From: Streblospio benedicti
Lineage: Eukaryota; Annelida; Polychaeta; Spionida; Spionidae
Length of the DNA: 64,000 nucleotides
Assembly: GCA_019095985.1 (NCBI GenBank)
Contig: CM032663.1
Coordinates: 36,972,422 to 37,036,421, forward strand
Direction: 5' to 3'
The translations under genes and the position numbers were made by a program. Under the pieces are notes generated by a model. It made no database searches and was not told the origin of the DNA. It was given only the letters and a program-made list of their open reading frames with translations. The stretch's first letter is position 1. Every line of letters begins with the position of its first letter. Positions 37,801 to 52,800 of the stretch are shown in pieces.

Positions 37801-40800
37801 AATTATTACGAATTTGTGTTTATCTGTCTCCTGGGAAGACTTTATAACCTATCATCACCAAACTTGACATTTTGTATGACTATGTCACTCTCCTCACGTG
37901 ATTTGATATTTGAGTACTTTGGCCTACTTTTCAAAAATGGCCTGATCGGGGAAATGGCCTGATCGGGGAAGGGGAGATTTACGGCGTTCCCGACGACTAC
38001 TTGTAATAGACTCAGTTTTATATTTACGGATCCGTAAAAATAGAATTCGGCTTATGCTTACCGACTAGTAAAAATAGCCACTGTCAATATGATCACATAA
38101 CGTCCTCTTTCTCTGAGAAGGAGAAGGCAGGAGAATATTTGTACCCGAATCGGTGATGGTAAATCAGTTTTCTTGTCAATACTGATGAAAGCAAGCGCAC
38201 GAAGAACAAATTACCCCGTAAAAGGTGATTTCCACTAAAGTGGTACACTCAAAATGCGTGAAAGCGCCCCAGGAATGTGATTGCAGGCGAATTTAAAAAA
38301 AAATAAAAATAAAACATAGCCACGCCCCTCTCTTCGTAATTATATATAAATTGACTTGTTATCAGATGTGAAATTGTGTAAATAAGCTGCTGAAGCAAAT
38401 CCTTGTGTTTGATTCATTTGTAACTAACTATGTACGGTATGTATGTATATCTGTTATGGACTACATTTTGAGGAAATAAGTCACCTTAAAATCCAGGCAA
38501 ATGTCTTTCCAAATATTTTAAATCAACTGAGTATCAATTGAACAATATTTCTTTATTTTGCACAATTTCAAAAGTGTTTTTTTGGTCATTCATTCATTAA
38601 ACAGTCATTTTAAATGTTATATGTGAAATTCGAATCAATTTTATCTTCCAATATTTTAGTAGATAAACTATTTTAAATTGATTAGCATGTAATAAGAGAA
38701 TTGTTATCGTTGTTTTACGTTTGGCACATCTCACCAAACAGTTCTCTACAACCTTTCACACGATAAAATACACACTTTTCTCATGAGGTGCGCAAAAGTG
38801 ATAATTGTTTGAAAATATTATGAATTTATGAAATATACAACATTATAATATGACCTTGTGTATATATACTGCATATGATGTGCATACTATATGTAAAACA
38901 TAATATCAGTTTCTTTTTTTCAGCATTAAAATTTTTACTTAAAAATAATTCTCTACTTTTAATGTGAATGAAAAGCTGTATGTGCACTAAGATACCAAGT
39001 TCGCCAACTGAACAGACTGCCGATACTGCTATTTATGAACCAGCCTTGAACTAAACTTGTGGGAGATCCTCTTCATTGATTCATACATGCAAGCAGTTCT
39101 TAGTATGGAAGTAAAATATTGTAAACCTAACATTTTACAGCCCAGGGTGAGCATGACCTGACAGGCAATGAGGAGCCAAGCATCCTGCATGCCTACATCG
39201 CTTATTTGCCATCCAAGCTAGCCATCAAGGAAGGTAAGATGGGGTTGAATGAGATGTTGGAAGCACTCATCTGGCTTTAGTAAAAATTCTTAAACTTCGC
39301 CTTTTGCAATCCTTTATGAAGTCCACTATAAAACCGTAGACAAATATTTTCGGGTTTTGTTCAGATTGGCACTGCTTATAATACAGTTTGTGTACGCATG
39401 GGGATCATTAACGTATATTTCACATAAATTTTTTATTCAAGGTTTTCATTGAAATCAAAATTGTATGTTGTTAAAGAGTAAATAGTAGACCAAGTTTTTA
39501 TTTAAAAAGATTCTGCCATTCTGTAGCTAAAAAACTAAAGTTTTTCATGTTTTTGATCATCGTAATGTTTCATTCAGTGAACAAGTTCCGTAAACGTGCA
39601 CGGTACCTTGAGTTCTTTGTGCAGACGGCACAGAAGGGTCTGAGTGAGGGCAACTCAGACTCAGTGCTTGAGTGGTGTGAGGAGATGGACGTGTGGCTAG
39701 AGCGGTAAGGAATTGATAGCAGACCGGCCAGTAGTTGCAATTAAGGCATAAAGGGGTGTGGGTCAACTGTGGACATAGTATATTTCAAGAGCTACATACC
39801 TAATAAGAATCAATGAATTTTAGAGAACATGATGATGTAATGAAGCATTTAACGAGATATGCTGTGGAAACATGTAAACCAGAAAAATGCACATAAAATA
39901 CCGTAAACATACAACTATTTTCATACACTATACATGTAAATAATAAATAGTTTGGTGTTTCACAACAATAGCTGTATTGAACAAATATATTTACCAATTT
40001 TTGAATTCCCAGTGCAATTGATATTAACTTTAACTGACCAAATTTTGTAGGCGAAATGATATGATTCTTGGGAAAGAATCCAAAAAGATCACTCCTGGTG
40101 AGAACAAGAAATATGCAGCCAGTGTCATGGAGTTCAACAAGGTTGGTGTCATTGCATTTTGTGTAAATACATATGAATAGAACCGCCGAACTGTGCCATG
40201 TACAGATTTCCATCTTAATTTAGAGATTATTTGACCAATGATATGAGTCCGTATAGAAGACTTGTGATGTTTATTTGACATCCAAGTCATTGTCTCGTCA
40301 AAATGGTAACTTCGCTAGACAATTCATGCCTAAGTGCAACAATTTATCAGTTATACACATGCAATTAGATTTATCTGCAAAATTATCTGCTGCCCTTTTA
40401 GTTGATTATTGCTTTCTGTATATGTTTAGATGTTAATAATTTTTCACATTGTTAAATTAATTTGACTTTATTATATTTTATATTGCTTTTATGCTTTTAT
40501 ATTTCAAAATATCTGCAAATAAAATAATTTGAATTTGAATGTAAATTTCACTATAAGATCATCTGATACATGGATAAGAGAAAAACTGATCTTGAATCCA
40601 TTCCGATTAACACTTGTATAATGTGTAGCCAGCATTCTACCATGCACAAATGCTATGTCAGGAAATATTTCCAATGTGTCTGGGTGACATTCTCCACAAA
40701 ATAAAAAGTGACTGAGATTGTATAGGAGTTTTGCCAAGTATAGCAGTACATTTTGTTTGTTAGTGTAACTATGCTTCTGTATGAGTTTGGAAAGGTTTTA

Positions 40801-43800
40801 AATGACTGTATGTTTATCCTGTCAATTTTGGTAAAACTTGATTTTAAACCAAAACCAAATCTAGTTGTTTTTATCCAACAAAAAATTTACAATAAAAGGA
40901 TGGTGAGCAAAAACCAAGTGAATCAAAAGTTGATGGCGAAACAGCAGATGGTGGTCATGACACACAAACGAAGGGCAATGCATCTCGTCGAAATTCTCGC
41001 GGTGCTATAATTGAGGCTGAAAAACAAGATGGCTCATCATCTCGGAGAAACTCGCGGCGAATGTCAGTGATAAAGCCTGGAGAAGAAGAGAATGATGTAA
41101 ACACTGTTAAAACTGATGCAGATTCTGATAACAAAACGGTAATGGGGTTTGAATGAGATGTTGATGACGCTACAGGATTGTGATGCCATAGATTGTATAA
41201 CACCGTTTGTGATAATGTTGCAAGTTTTGAAACATTTTGGAGAAGGGCACATTCATGGTGATAAAAGAGCCATTGAGAATGCACGCATGCTTCGCTCTAT
41301 TAAAGGAGAAATAAAACGCTGATCCTTGTCTAATTTGGAAAGGCATGCTTGTTGCTGATAACAGTTGAGGAGAAATGGAGCACTAATCCTGTTGCAATGG
41401 AAGAGGGCATGCTTAGTCTTCATAACAATAAATGCAGAAGGGAGTGGCAAATGTGAACTGAAGCTGTTAGAAATATTTTTATAATGCTTTTTTCATTGAT
41501 GTGGTATGTTTAGTGCAGAATGGCTATTCATTTTTAAAGGGTGGCTTTATTCTATCATTGAAATATGTTGCTTTGAATGTTTTTGCTATTCTTAATGCTT
41601 TACTTGTGGGGATGTTATTTTTTTAAGTATTTTGCATGCAATATTGAGTGGCTTCTTGATGTAAGATTGACTTGTCAATAATATGATTTTAGACCACTAG
41701 GAATTTTGCTAATAGCTCTTTGTTTTAATTCTTTTCATTTACTTTCCTGATTACTATTAAACGTTGCAAATTAATTCTATGAATATTTCATCAATCAAAA
41801 ATCTCTATCTATATTTTGAAATTGTGCATACAATATTCTGAGTATTGTCATAAGATTAGATTTCATTTTCATTGCATCTCCTACTTAGAGAAGTTATATT
41901 TTAAGGAAGTTATAAGAAATTTCATGTCCTATGTTGATTGAGTCTGACTGATCACTATGATTGTAGGATATAACACCCAGGTCCAAAGCAAAATCTAAAA
42001 AGCAAGACGATTCATCACCCAAAAAAGGAAAGAAGATTCGCTACAAGGTCAGTGCATGCATACACACTAAGTTTCTTCCTTCCTTTCATAAAAGTAGAAT
42101 CACAGATTAGTTTAACAAATCTGTGGTAGAATTGTATAAAGAAAACTTCAAAAGGATATTTTTTTTCACTGAATTACTGAATTTCAGCCATTCAAAATTG
42201 GAATTTTGTATATAGCCCAGTCATCACTCTCTAACATTATGTATTTCAGCCAATAGGCATCACACCTAATATGACAGATGCTCAGAAACAGCAGCAAGAA
42301 GAGTTAGAAATTCGTTGTGTGGAAATATTGATGACATACTTTGTCGATCTCTACCATTCCAAGAACAAAAGGCGCAAGCTTCGCAGGTCTGCATAAATTT
42401 ACTTTAAGTTATCGCTCATGAAAACTACCATTAAAAAGCCAATGCTAACTAGCAAGTATATTTGCAGAAATTCATTATTATGAAATTGTTTGTAGGTTTA
42501 CTCAAGACGAGATGCCTTGGAGATCTCACCTCAATATTGTCCAGGGTCTCAGCCATTTTGGTGTCTTTATGCACAAGCTTGAAGCACGAGAAAAACTTAC
42601 TGGATCCAATGGAGATTATCTCCACAAGTTAGTTGCTACTCCTGTACTTGTTTACTTAATCAGCAGCTCTTTATTAGATCTATACCTGCCTTGCTATGTA
42701 CCTTCCTGAATTCTTGATGTAATATAGATGATAGGATTTTAAATCTAGCTTTCTCAATACTTGACTGTCAAGCTGTCAAGTCTGTTGCTAACATCTCAAA
42801 GATAGTTGGGGTCACAGAAAAAAAGGATACGTAAATGGGCTACCATTTACTATGCCCTGGACCAGGGGGGTATGAAAAAATGAAACCATTATCGTATGAT
42901 TTTCAGGCCCTCCACCTAAGTTTGTTTGAAAATTTCAGGCCCCGTCCATAACCCGCTACTAAAATTACTACTGATTTTCCGGGCGCAACCCAGATTATCA
43001 AGCCCCCTTAAAATCAAGTTGGTTATTTCAGCTCTCCCACTGCCCTCCCCATATGTTTTTTTTCTTCATATCTTCATATCACCTCGGTCATGATAAATGA
43101 TAGCCCCCTAACAGATTTTGATAAATGAAAAATGAAACCATATTGTCCAAATTGCATGAAAAAATGGTCGCTGATGTCAATATAGAATATCTCACTGTCT
43201 GTGTTTCAGGACATCATACCTGGATGAAGAGTGGTTCCATCTGGAGTCAGCTGGCACGGTGGTGGTGGGTTGGGAGGGAGGCCCCAAGCATCACAGCCAG
43301 GAGGCTACTGGTCCAGAGGCGACCACCGTAAACACAGGGCGTCTACCACCCACTGGCAACAAGCCACTCAGCAGCATAGAGATAGCTGCGGAGGCTGCAA
43401 CAGGTAGTGACAGAATGTGTCTTGAACAATGAAGATACTAAGCTAGTAGGAATTTTGGAAATGAAAATATTATAGTCTAATAAGGTCACCATAGATATTT
43501 TACCATATACGACCATCCAAGCGCCCAGCGTTGTTAGATTGAAATTTTTATGACACTAGTCCTGTTCAACCTTTCTCTCTGTGTTAATACATTTGTGTGT
43601 TATTTCACAGGCAAGCCTCCGCCCCCTCTGTATCCAATCCCGGTCGACGATGAGGAGGATACACCACGGACGTACCGGTCTGAGACTGACCCACCGCCAC
43701 CAACCAACAAGAAAAAGAAGAAAGACCCAGAAAACCAGCTGTTAACCAAGTCAGAAGCGCGTGCCATCCTCACCAACACATTCAGATACTTCACCAGGGC

Positions 43801-46800
43801 TGTGGTGAGGACATCGCTGTATTACCTTTTATTCAACAAACCTCTTGTAGACTATTGATAGAGAATATGTCTTTTGTGTGACTCATGTCAACATAATTGT
43901 TCTGTTCAACATTCATGAAATAGTTCATGTAGGGTATTCTTTTCATAGCTATTTATTAATCACCAATTTTCCATTTTGTGTAAAAGTGCTTTTAGGTTTC
44001 TATCGAGATATTGAATGGATTTGATGAAGGCTGTAATGAAGTTGACATCTTGTGTGTAATCATCTGCCGGTGTATTTCAGGTACTTGCCCACAGAGGGCA
44101 GCACTGGACGCTGCTGCAAAATGCGGCTCGTGTCATGTGGAATGTTGCACACACAGCTCTCATGCGTGCCGCTTCCCCAGATAAAAATGGAAATAGGTAA
44201 GTGTTATTTTTATCAAATAGTTTTGTAGTATATCTTTTATTTGACTGAGAAAACATAACATTGGTTGGATGATTGCATTGGCATATCTGTGGTCTCTTTA
44301 CATCAGATTTTGTCCCACTACTGAGGTGGTCCCATTATGCAGGTTGTCCCACTGCAAAGGTGGTCCCATTACATAGGTTGACTCATTATACAGGTGGTCC
44401 CATTACGTAGATGGTACCACTACAGATCCGCTCTTCAACACAGGTGGTAAGAATACTGTTGATTTCACAACACTGATGTTCCCACAGTGCTACACAGATG
44501 ATCCTTCTACACAGATGGTCTGACAACACAGTTATTCCCAATACACAGCTGCGGCCATCACACACATGTGGGTTTGTGTTGCAGCTTCCTGAGTGTTGAG
44601 GCTCTCCGTGCCATGGTGTGTGAGCCGTTTCACATGGCCGCCGACTGCCTCCTTGACATGCTGGTTCAGCTGCAGGCAGAGAAGGACAGGAGCCACTCTA
44701 GGGTGAGGTCACCATCACATGATGCTTTTTACTGGGGTCCGCAAAAGTACATAATTATACATCAAGTACCTGACCACTGGTCGGGTTTAGTATATTCGTG
44801 GGTATAACTTTATGATGTTGAGTACTTGAAATGGTTTTATTTTATTAGAGATATTTATAGAAGCTTCAAACTTTAACGGGAGTGGTCATTTTCTCACCTA
44901 AACTTGCTAATTGCTAAACATGAGAGCTTTTTATTTTTGTATGTACTTATATGTGGATATGCAAATAAGTAATGCAAAAAGCTATAAAAGAAAGTGAGAA
45001 ATAAAACATTACCTATTGTTGTTGTTTCAGAGGAAGAAGGATGGAGAGGGTGGGGAGATGATGATGGTCAAGTCGTGGATGGGCAGCATCAAGGATGAGA
45101 AGGGAGGAGCCAATCTTAGGTACTTTAGGCTATCCATCCTGATAACACAGATACCTTGTCTTGAACTATAGAATTGATACTTTTCCTGGTGTCCCTGGGA
45201 AGGGTATGGATATACATGTATTCAAAATTTCTTGTAATTTGAATCTTCTGATTCTGGAAAAAGACTATAGAACTATAGAATTGATACTTTTCCGTGTCCC
45301 TGGGAAGGGTATGGATATACGTGTATTAAAAATTTCAAGAAGATTGTTAACGAATCTATTCCTGGAAAAAGATAATGCTATGAAAAATGTTTGTGCACAA
45401 TTATATGTAGGTTTGAGTCGCCTCTGGATGACGTGTCGCGTGTGGACTGCTTCTGGATGCGCCGCCTGGTGCTGCGAGTGCTAGAGCTGCTCTACCTTGA
45501 GGGCAAGTGGGAGCGACTCGTCGACATTGCACTCCGTTTCAACGCAATCTCTGAGTGAGTATCCCCAGTGTGTGCTTGAAACATCCATAATGTACAGTAA
45601 CAGTGAATGAATTGTAAAATTATCCACAATGTAACTAACACAATTGATGTTTCCAATAATTTTATCTTGCCCCTAAGGGCGCCTAAAGGCAAATAAACTG
45701 AATCTTAATCTGAATCTGTACTCTCAGAGTATTAACAATATTAATCAAACAATATTATCAAATTAACAATGCTCTCTCTGATATATTACCGACAACCTGT
45801 GCTCAGAGTGAAAACCCAAAATGCGCTTTCCTGGTGAATCTTGGTGTGCCTGTGGAAAACTTGAAGCACCGATTGATAAATGAGTTATGGTTTATATTTG
45901 TTTATAACTAAGTGAGTGATGGATGATAGATATATGTCGACACAATAAGTTTTTCCCTCAGCACTTTCAAACTATGATAAAAGAAGTTGTGGTTCAACTG
46001 CAATACTGACACTATTGTTTCAGTGACCGCTATGCTGACCAGGTGAACCCCCTCATGGTCCAAGCTCAGCGCAACCTTGTGGAGCGCATCTCTGCCCACG
46101 GTGGTAACCCAGCACACCAGCCCCATCTGGACAGAGCCAAGCAGGCAATGTCACGTATGTGTTTAGTTTACGTATACATAGCTCTATGTACAGTGATATA
46201 CAGTGTGGCGTGTTATATGGACTGTCAAGGTGTTCTAAAAGTATTTACTTTACTAAAGGTGTGGATTTTTTTTGTTTTATTCTTATTACTTATTCAAGAA
46301 ACATATTGTTATATCTTTATAGAAAAAATGTTTTTCCAAGTGATGAAGCAAGGCAATGTAGAAAAATTTTTCTGTTTAGTTCTAATAATCATTTAACATG
46401 GTATAGTTATAAAGATTTTAATCAAAGATATTGTTTTCTAGTTTCTAAACACCACAAAAGAAAGATAAAAGGTAATGCATGATGCAAAAAAATTGATTTA
46501 TGAAAATGCATTGGTACATATTATAACTGACAAACATTTGAAGTGAGTTAGAGTTTCCAAACTTCAGATTGAAAATTATAGCAGATGATTTCTAGCATGT
46601 GACTTTTCTATTGCATGTCTTACTAAAAGTTAATTCCGAGGTAATATATATTAATATACCTGGTAAATGCTTTACAATTATGCTGTTCTGTTCAACTAGT
46701 GTGAAATTGCCACTTAATTGCAAAAACTACGTTTTACATTCATGGCGTGACATACTACAGTTTGAAAAAAGATGTAGTTTTGTGGGTTGTTTTTTTGTTT

Positions 46801-49800
46801 GTTTAGTTTGTTAGAGGAAAAAATATCATGTTCTATTTGGAATGAAATTCTTTAAGATTATGGGGCTTTGTTTGTCATTGAGATGCAAGAAAATATATTC
46901 TGATTGTTACTTTGATTTTTATTATATACTTGTTTGCTGATCATCTAAATAACATTTGTCCATCAGGTGGCGTAATCACTCCAAAGGCTTACACGACCTT
47001 GCAGCTGGACTTCAAGGTTGAGAACATGGAGGAGCTGTTGAAGAGGCAACCAATCTACACCGACCCCACCCAGGCACAGCCAGATATATACTCAGGTCAG
47101 TGCCACAATTCTTACAATTTATATTTTTTTCCTTGAAAATATACCTTTTATAGTTGATCTTTGTTTCTTATTCTCTCATTTTGTTTTTGAATACGTTAAT
47201 AAATCATGACATTGTCTACCTTGATACATAAAAAATGCTAAAAGTTGGAACGACTTCAAGTTTTTAATCTTTTCAAGTACCACATAAATAAACCCAACTT
47301 TTAGCTAGCAAATGTACCTAACAGTGCAAATCAGCACATCATCCTATATCAAACCTATGAATTGCAGGAGGCTTGTACGCGATGCGGTTGTCATCGGTTC
47401 CCCTGGATGTTGAACCTTCCCTTGCAGCACTCAGACAAGAACTGGACAAGTCGCAGTACACGTCGCGGGCGCTGAGACACAGCCGTAGACTCATGGTGCT
47501 CTACCTCGCAGGCCAGACCAGCGGTGAGTCACAACCAGTGTTTCAAAAATACGCTGGTCACTCGACAGTGGATATTATGTGTTTTTAATAGGGTTATGTA
47601 TTAAAGACATTAAATTTTATGCGATATAGCGAAGAGTTCAGGAAGAAAAGGGCGATCTTAATGTGTGTGCATCTGGAAAAATGGGAATATAGCAGAGCGT
47701 CTCGATAATGGACTTTTTCGAATAAGAGATATCGATAAAAGATGTTATAGACTGTATGTGTATTTTGTGATCAAATGGTAAATTCTAATTGTAAATTTGA
47801 ATGTGTATGTTAGATACGTATGTGCCGAAAGGTGCTCACTATGTGACCATCACATAAAGCCTGGTTTATCGTTTCAGTCTCTGAACACATGCCGGGGTCA
47901 CTGTCGCCCTCACGGCACCGACAATCTCATGTGGACTTCGTGCCTTACATTGAGAAGCCACAGTTAAGTGTACCTCCTGACATGAGCAAAGAGGAGTTTC
48001 TGCATGTGGATGACGTGCAGACGGCAACATTGCCGAAGGGACAGATAAACATTGTCCTCTCTTCATATGATAAAACCATAGGTATGACTATACAATTTTC
48101 AATACATTTAGGTTTCATATTATACATTATCAACCATTCACAGCACTGATGAAGTATATCTGTATTAGATGCAATATTTTATTGAAGTTTATTTGTAAAA
48201 ATCACATTCTAATGCCTTGACCAAAGGGCTTTTAGTAACATCACTGATTGTAGTTTCATGACTTCCATATTTAGAGTTGCTCCTAGCTGGGAACCAGAAA
48301 GGACTTGCTGCTGAGGCTATGAGAGAACTGGGCAATGTGCAGTACCACGTTGGTAACATGAGGTAAATTTACACCCTACTTCACGCTTATCTTTTAGATG
48401 TTGTTCACTCTTATTTGTTTTAAAACACATTTCTGTGTCAGTCATGGAACAAAGCTACACTTTAGCAGGCTACTTCACTCTTATAAAATACACATCGACA
48501 GAATGTCAAGGGTCAAAATAGGTTTATATAAGTATAGGTTTTCCATTAGGGTGTCTCAGGAAAATTATTTTTTTTTTGGGGGGGGGATTACATTATAATG
48601 AGTTTTTCTCATTCTTGGATTATACAAAATCAGAAGTAGCACTTCTTCAGTGAGATTGTATGTGTGTGTGATTCAGTGGTGTCCCTGAAATCTCTGCACA
48701 TCATCCACTAAATAATGTGCGTATTTCAGGGCGGCGTACAAGTGGTGGTCCGAGTCCCTGGACACACTGCTGGGGCAGCTGGACTCCATCCACACATGGC
48801 GCAGCATGTTCTTCACCGACACCAAGAATGACGACACGGACGTGTGCCAGGCGATGATCAACAAATACGGGCTGTGGGGCTGTCTGCTCGGGGGAGTGCT
48901 CGCGTCAAACATCGCACAGTGAGTGCAACATGGTTTTCGGTCTGTGTGAGCTCTGCAAGTTTGAGCTTCAATGGCAACCAGTTTCAAATGTTGTAAAAAT
49001 TCTCGTATTGAAAATTATGATATGGAGAGGAATTACTTGCGATAGCTGATATATGAAGTAAGTTATTAATAGTCTTGAATGAGACGCTTGAAGGGAAATA
49101 AAAATAAACGTGAGATCATTGATAAATTAGAAAAAAGTCATGATATTCTCTGTTAATTGTGACCACTGTGTTGCAGGTACGTCCTGACCTCTGACCTGGG
49201 GCTGCGGACAGAGTGCTGCTTCCTGTCGGGCTACCTGTTCAAGGCTTTGCTGCGCTCGTCACTTCCTCACCCCACCGCAGACAGAGACTACGCTCTCTAT
49301 GAGGTGAGTGCGCCGTTATAAGGCAATAGTGTAATCTACGAGCACATACATAGCAGTCGCATCATATTATGGTGTGATTACTAAACAAATACGTTTATTA
49401 TGATTACAGTTAGTTGAAAAATATCTATTATAGAAAAATAGTTTCCTGCTCACACGATTCTTTCTTGATTTTGCATATCCAATAAAGGCAAAGATGATGT
49501 TATTACTTTTAATCCATCATTTTGTCTGAAAGATAAGAATAAAGGACTGAATGTGACATGAGCAGTGATATAAGAATGCTGTCTGTAGGTGGGTGAGGGG
49601 TGTGAGGTGACCAGCCTCGTACCTGGGGTTGACCTGCTGTCTGAGCGCTTCCGATGTGACGGGCGCACACTTGTGGCGGCGCTCAGGTTCGTCACGGAGG
49701 AACTTGCACGCTGCAGGCACAACCTCTTTGTGAGTACAGTTTACAATGGTGTGATGTCTCAATATCTGGTTTTCAGTAGGTTTCTCTGACTTTTTTTACA

Positions 49801-52800
49801 AAGTCTTCTAAGGAAGATCATCTGAAAACATACAATTGAAAGACTCAAACATGGGAATACACATGTAAACATTCTACTATAAAATCAATATGTTGTAAAA
49901 ATAATCTAATTCAAGATGTCAAAAGACTCGTGAGTTAAGTTTTCCCACACTGACCTTCCTCTGTGTATGTTGCAGGTGTTGCCACTTATCACACTAAGTC
50001 AGTACTTCACTACCTTTGTGTGCAGAGACTTGCAGAGGTCTGTGGATGGCAGAATTCTGAAGGTGAATAATTAGTTTTTAGTGTATACTTCTCGTAGTAT
50101 CGAGATACAACTGGACTATGGATATCACATAACATGTCAATGTACAACTTCAATATATTTAAGCGTAAAATTCCAGAATTAGGAGTAACACTTAAAACAT
50201 GAAACATTTAGGTTGATATAGAATTATAGATGATACATATGCATGCATGATGTATTCTATATCATTATAGTTCAGTGGCATTATATGATCAATGCAGTAA
50301 AAGAAAACATGGTAAAATTATAGTCTGTCTTTTACATTAATAGTTTCCATTTGTGGTTGGAGTCCTGTCTTCATCTTATCACGATCATAGGTCCGAGTCC
50401 TGACAGACCTGGGCCTGTACCATGAGGCCCTCATCACCCTACAGCAGCTGTTGCTTGGGGAGAGGCTGCCACACATTGCAGATAACAGCTTCCGCCGGGT
50501 GAACACAAGGATGACTCATGCTAAGTTCAACGCTGCGAAGCCTCTAACAGAACTCACTAACCTCAAGGTAAAGTACTTACAGAATCATATTGGCCCAAAA
50601 TAGGAAAACATTTCCAGCAAAGTTTAGTGATCAGAATTGTGTACCAACAGTATCGTAAGCAGATCTATGCTAGTTGCTTCTTCCCTATTGGCACAATAGA
50701 ATATACATAGCATCATCAAGAGTAATTTACCTCTCGAAAGGAGTTACCATGCAGCGCACAAAGATTTACACATTTTTATATCCTTCATTGCCAAAAATTC
50801 TGGGCTGATCAATGAATAGCTTATCATAATGATTTCTAATAAAAGTATTTATACCGAGAAGTACATGTACTTTAGATAAATAATCAATAAGCCTTGCTTT
50901 CAGCTTGCCGAAATGTTAACTTTTCATTGAATGCAATGTAAAAAAAGTGGCTTCCTACTGTGTGTCAGATCATGGAGGCGGTGGTGGACAAGCGTCTGTC
51001 ACCACAGCTGGGCCAACTGTACGGGCCACATCTCACATGCCACACAGCGCTTGTTCATGCACACCTCATGGCGGCCATCGCTGAGACGATCCCTGTGCTA
51101 CCAGAGTACGACGACATGAGGTATATTACTACTTGCTGATGAACTGAATGTGTTATGTAAATATATTATATGGGATATTCATCATGTATCGTAAGCTCAG
51201 TAACACTTTTTAAAGCTAATAAAATTTCATTATACATTTAAATGAATTATACTAGGATGATAACTATAGATTATTTTGTGAAGTATAGTGGCTCCAGTTT
51301 TTTTGTCAGAGTTGAAATAGGCATGTTATCAAATAAATCAAGCAATGGACAAAAGGCTGATTATAGCAATCCACCATCATCCAGTCGTCCCACTCTGTTC
51401 AATTCACAGAGCAAATAGCAAATAGTTCATGGGTTAAAACGGAAAATGCCAAATCATGCATGTGTCATTTACCAGCCCTCCTGGTGCCTCTGTGATCGTG
51501 CAGCCCCACAACATCAATGCTGCGACACGTGCCAAGCTGGCCAGGGCGGAGCATGAGAAGGCTGCCGGTGCTCCCAAGATCCCATCACTTGGCTCCTTGA
51601 AAACAATGCGGCCAGGTACATGTACTTATACTACAGGGCAACTCATGCAGGGTTATCTCTATTCGGAAATGGAAACATTCAACAACCATGTTACCCTCAT
51701 ATACATATAGGATCTCATTGGTTAGAAACAACACCGAGCTGAATGCAGTCTGTATGTTTGTTGAAACCAGAAGTTAGGATGAGGTCAAGCCTTATTTCAG
51801 GTTATCTCATTCCGCACTTTGTTACAACCATCCCAAAGATTATATGCATTTTTCATCAATGTTAGCTGGGGAAACAGATTCATGCATCTGGATCACTGAA
51901 TTGTAGACTCTCATTTTCTGAACTTCTCAAGTATGAGTATAGTGTGCTTCAGTGATACGGGATGGAACAGAAGCAGCAAGAGACAAGAATTTTCTCACTA
52001 TCAGTAAGATAATTATGAGCATTACCATTACAAAATTGCTATATTTTATTGAAGATTGGCTATAATATACCTCCATGTTAAATGGTTTGCTAAATAAATT
52101 ATGTCTAGCTATCCATTTAACTTTCTTCTGTCTAATGTATGGTATTTGAGTTTTTAAAGTATTTGTAACTTCTTGTGGTAATGATTCATATTCTTGTCAC
52201 CGGAAGTGCGTCAGTTGCTTTTTTGTTACATCTGGACAAGGGCTCAGTAAAATGATGTGTATATCTTCAAGGTTTCCTAATTCTGAAAAAACATTTTTTT
52301 ATGTTCATCAATATTTGCAAATTGAAATGAATTCAAAAAATCATCTCTTTCCTTGAACAATGGATCATGATTCATATTGTATTACAGTAGATGAAGATGA
52401 ACCTGAATTTTTGGATGGTAAGATTGGATATTCAATAATCATAACTTGCCTATTATATTTCTCCCGAAATAATTTTAAAAAATCTTCTCTTAAATTGACA
52501 ACAAAACTTAGTCAATCCATAGATATTTATTGTAAACTTGTTTACTATTTCTTTTGTACAATATAATACTTTCAACCATATAACTAACCTAGTGGGTAAT
52601 TTTAGAAATAGGACTTTTTAAATCTCATTTCAAAATTATAACCAAGTGTTGTACCAGTACATTGTGGATGAATTGTACGGTTATGGAGTAGTAAATTATG
52701 ACATACTTTTTTTCCGTATTTTATGTGATTTTATCCCTATAGGTTTATTGAATTTGTTTGTTTCCTTGTGTATATTTTATTCATATGTATTTCCGTGTTT

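Noticed and set aside
37084-37962. Three open frames repeating similar peptides, possibly a gene family
   Set aside because: They follow the 310-bp tandem repeat period exactly and carry no domain.
39800-40213. 137-codon minus-strand open frame
   Set aside because: Overlaps CFAP54 exon 36 in antisense and has no supporting features.
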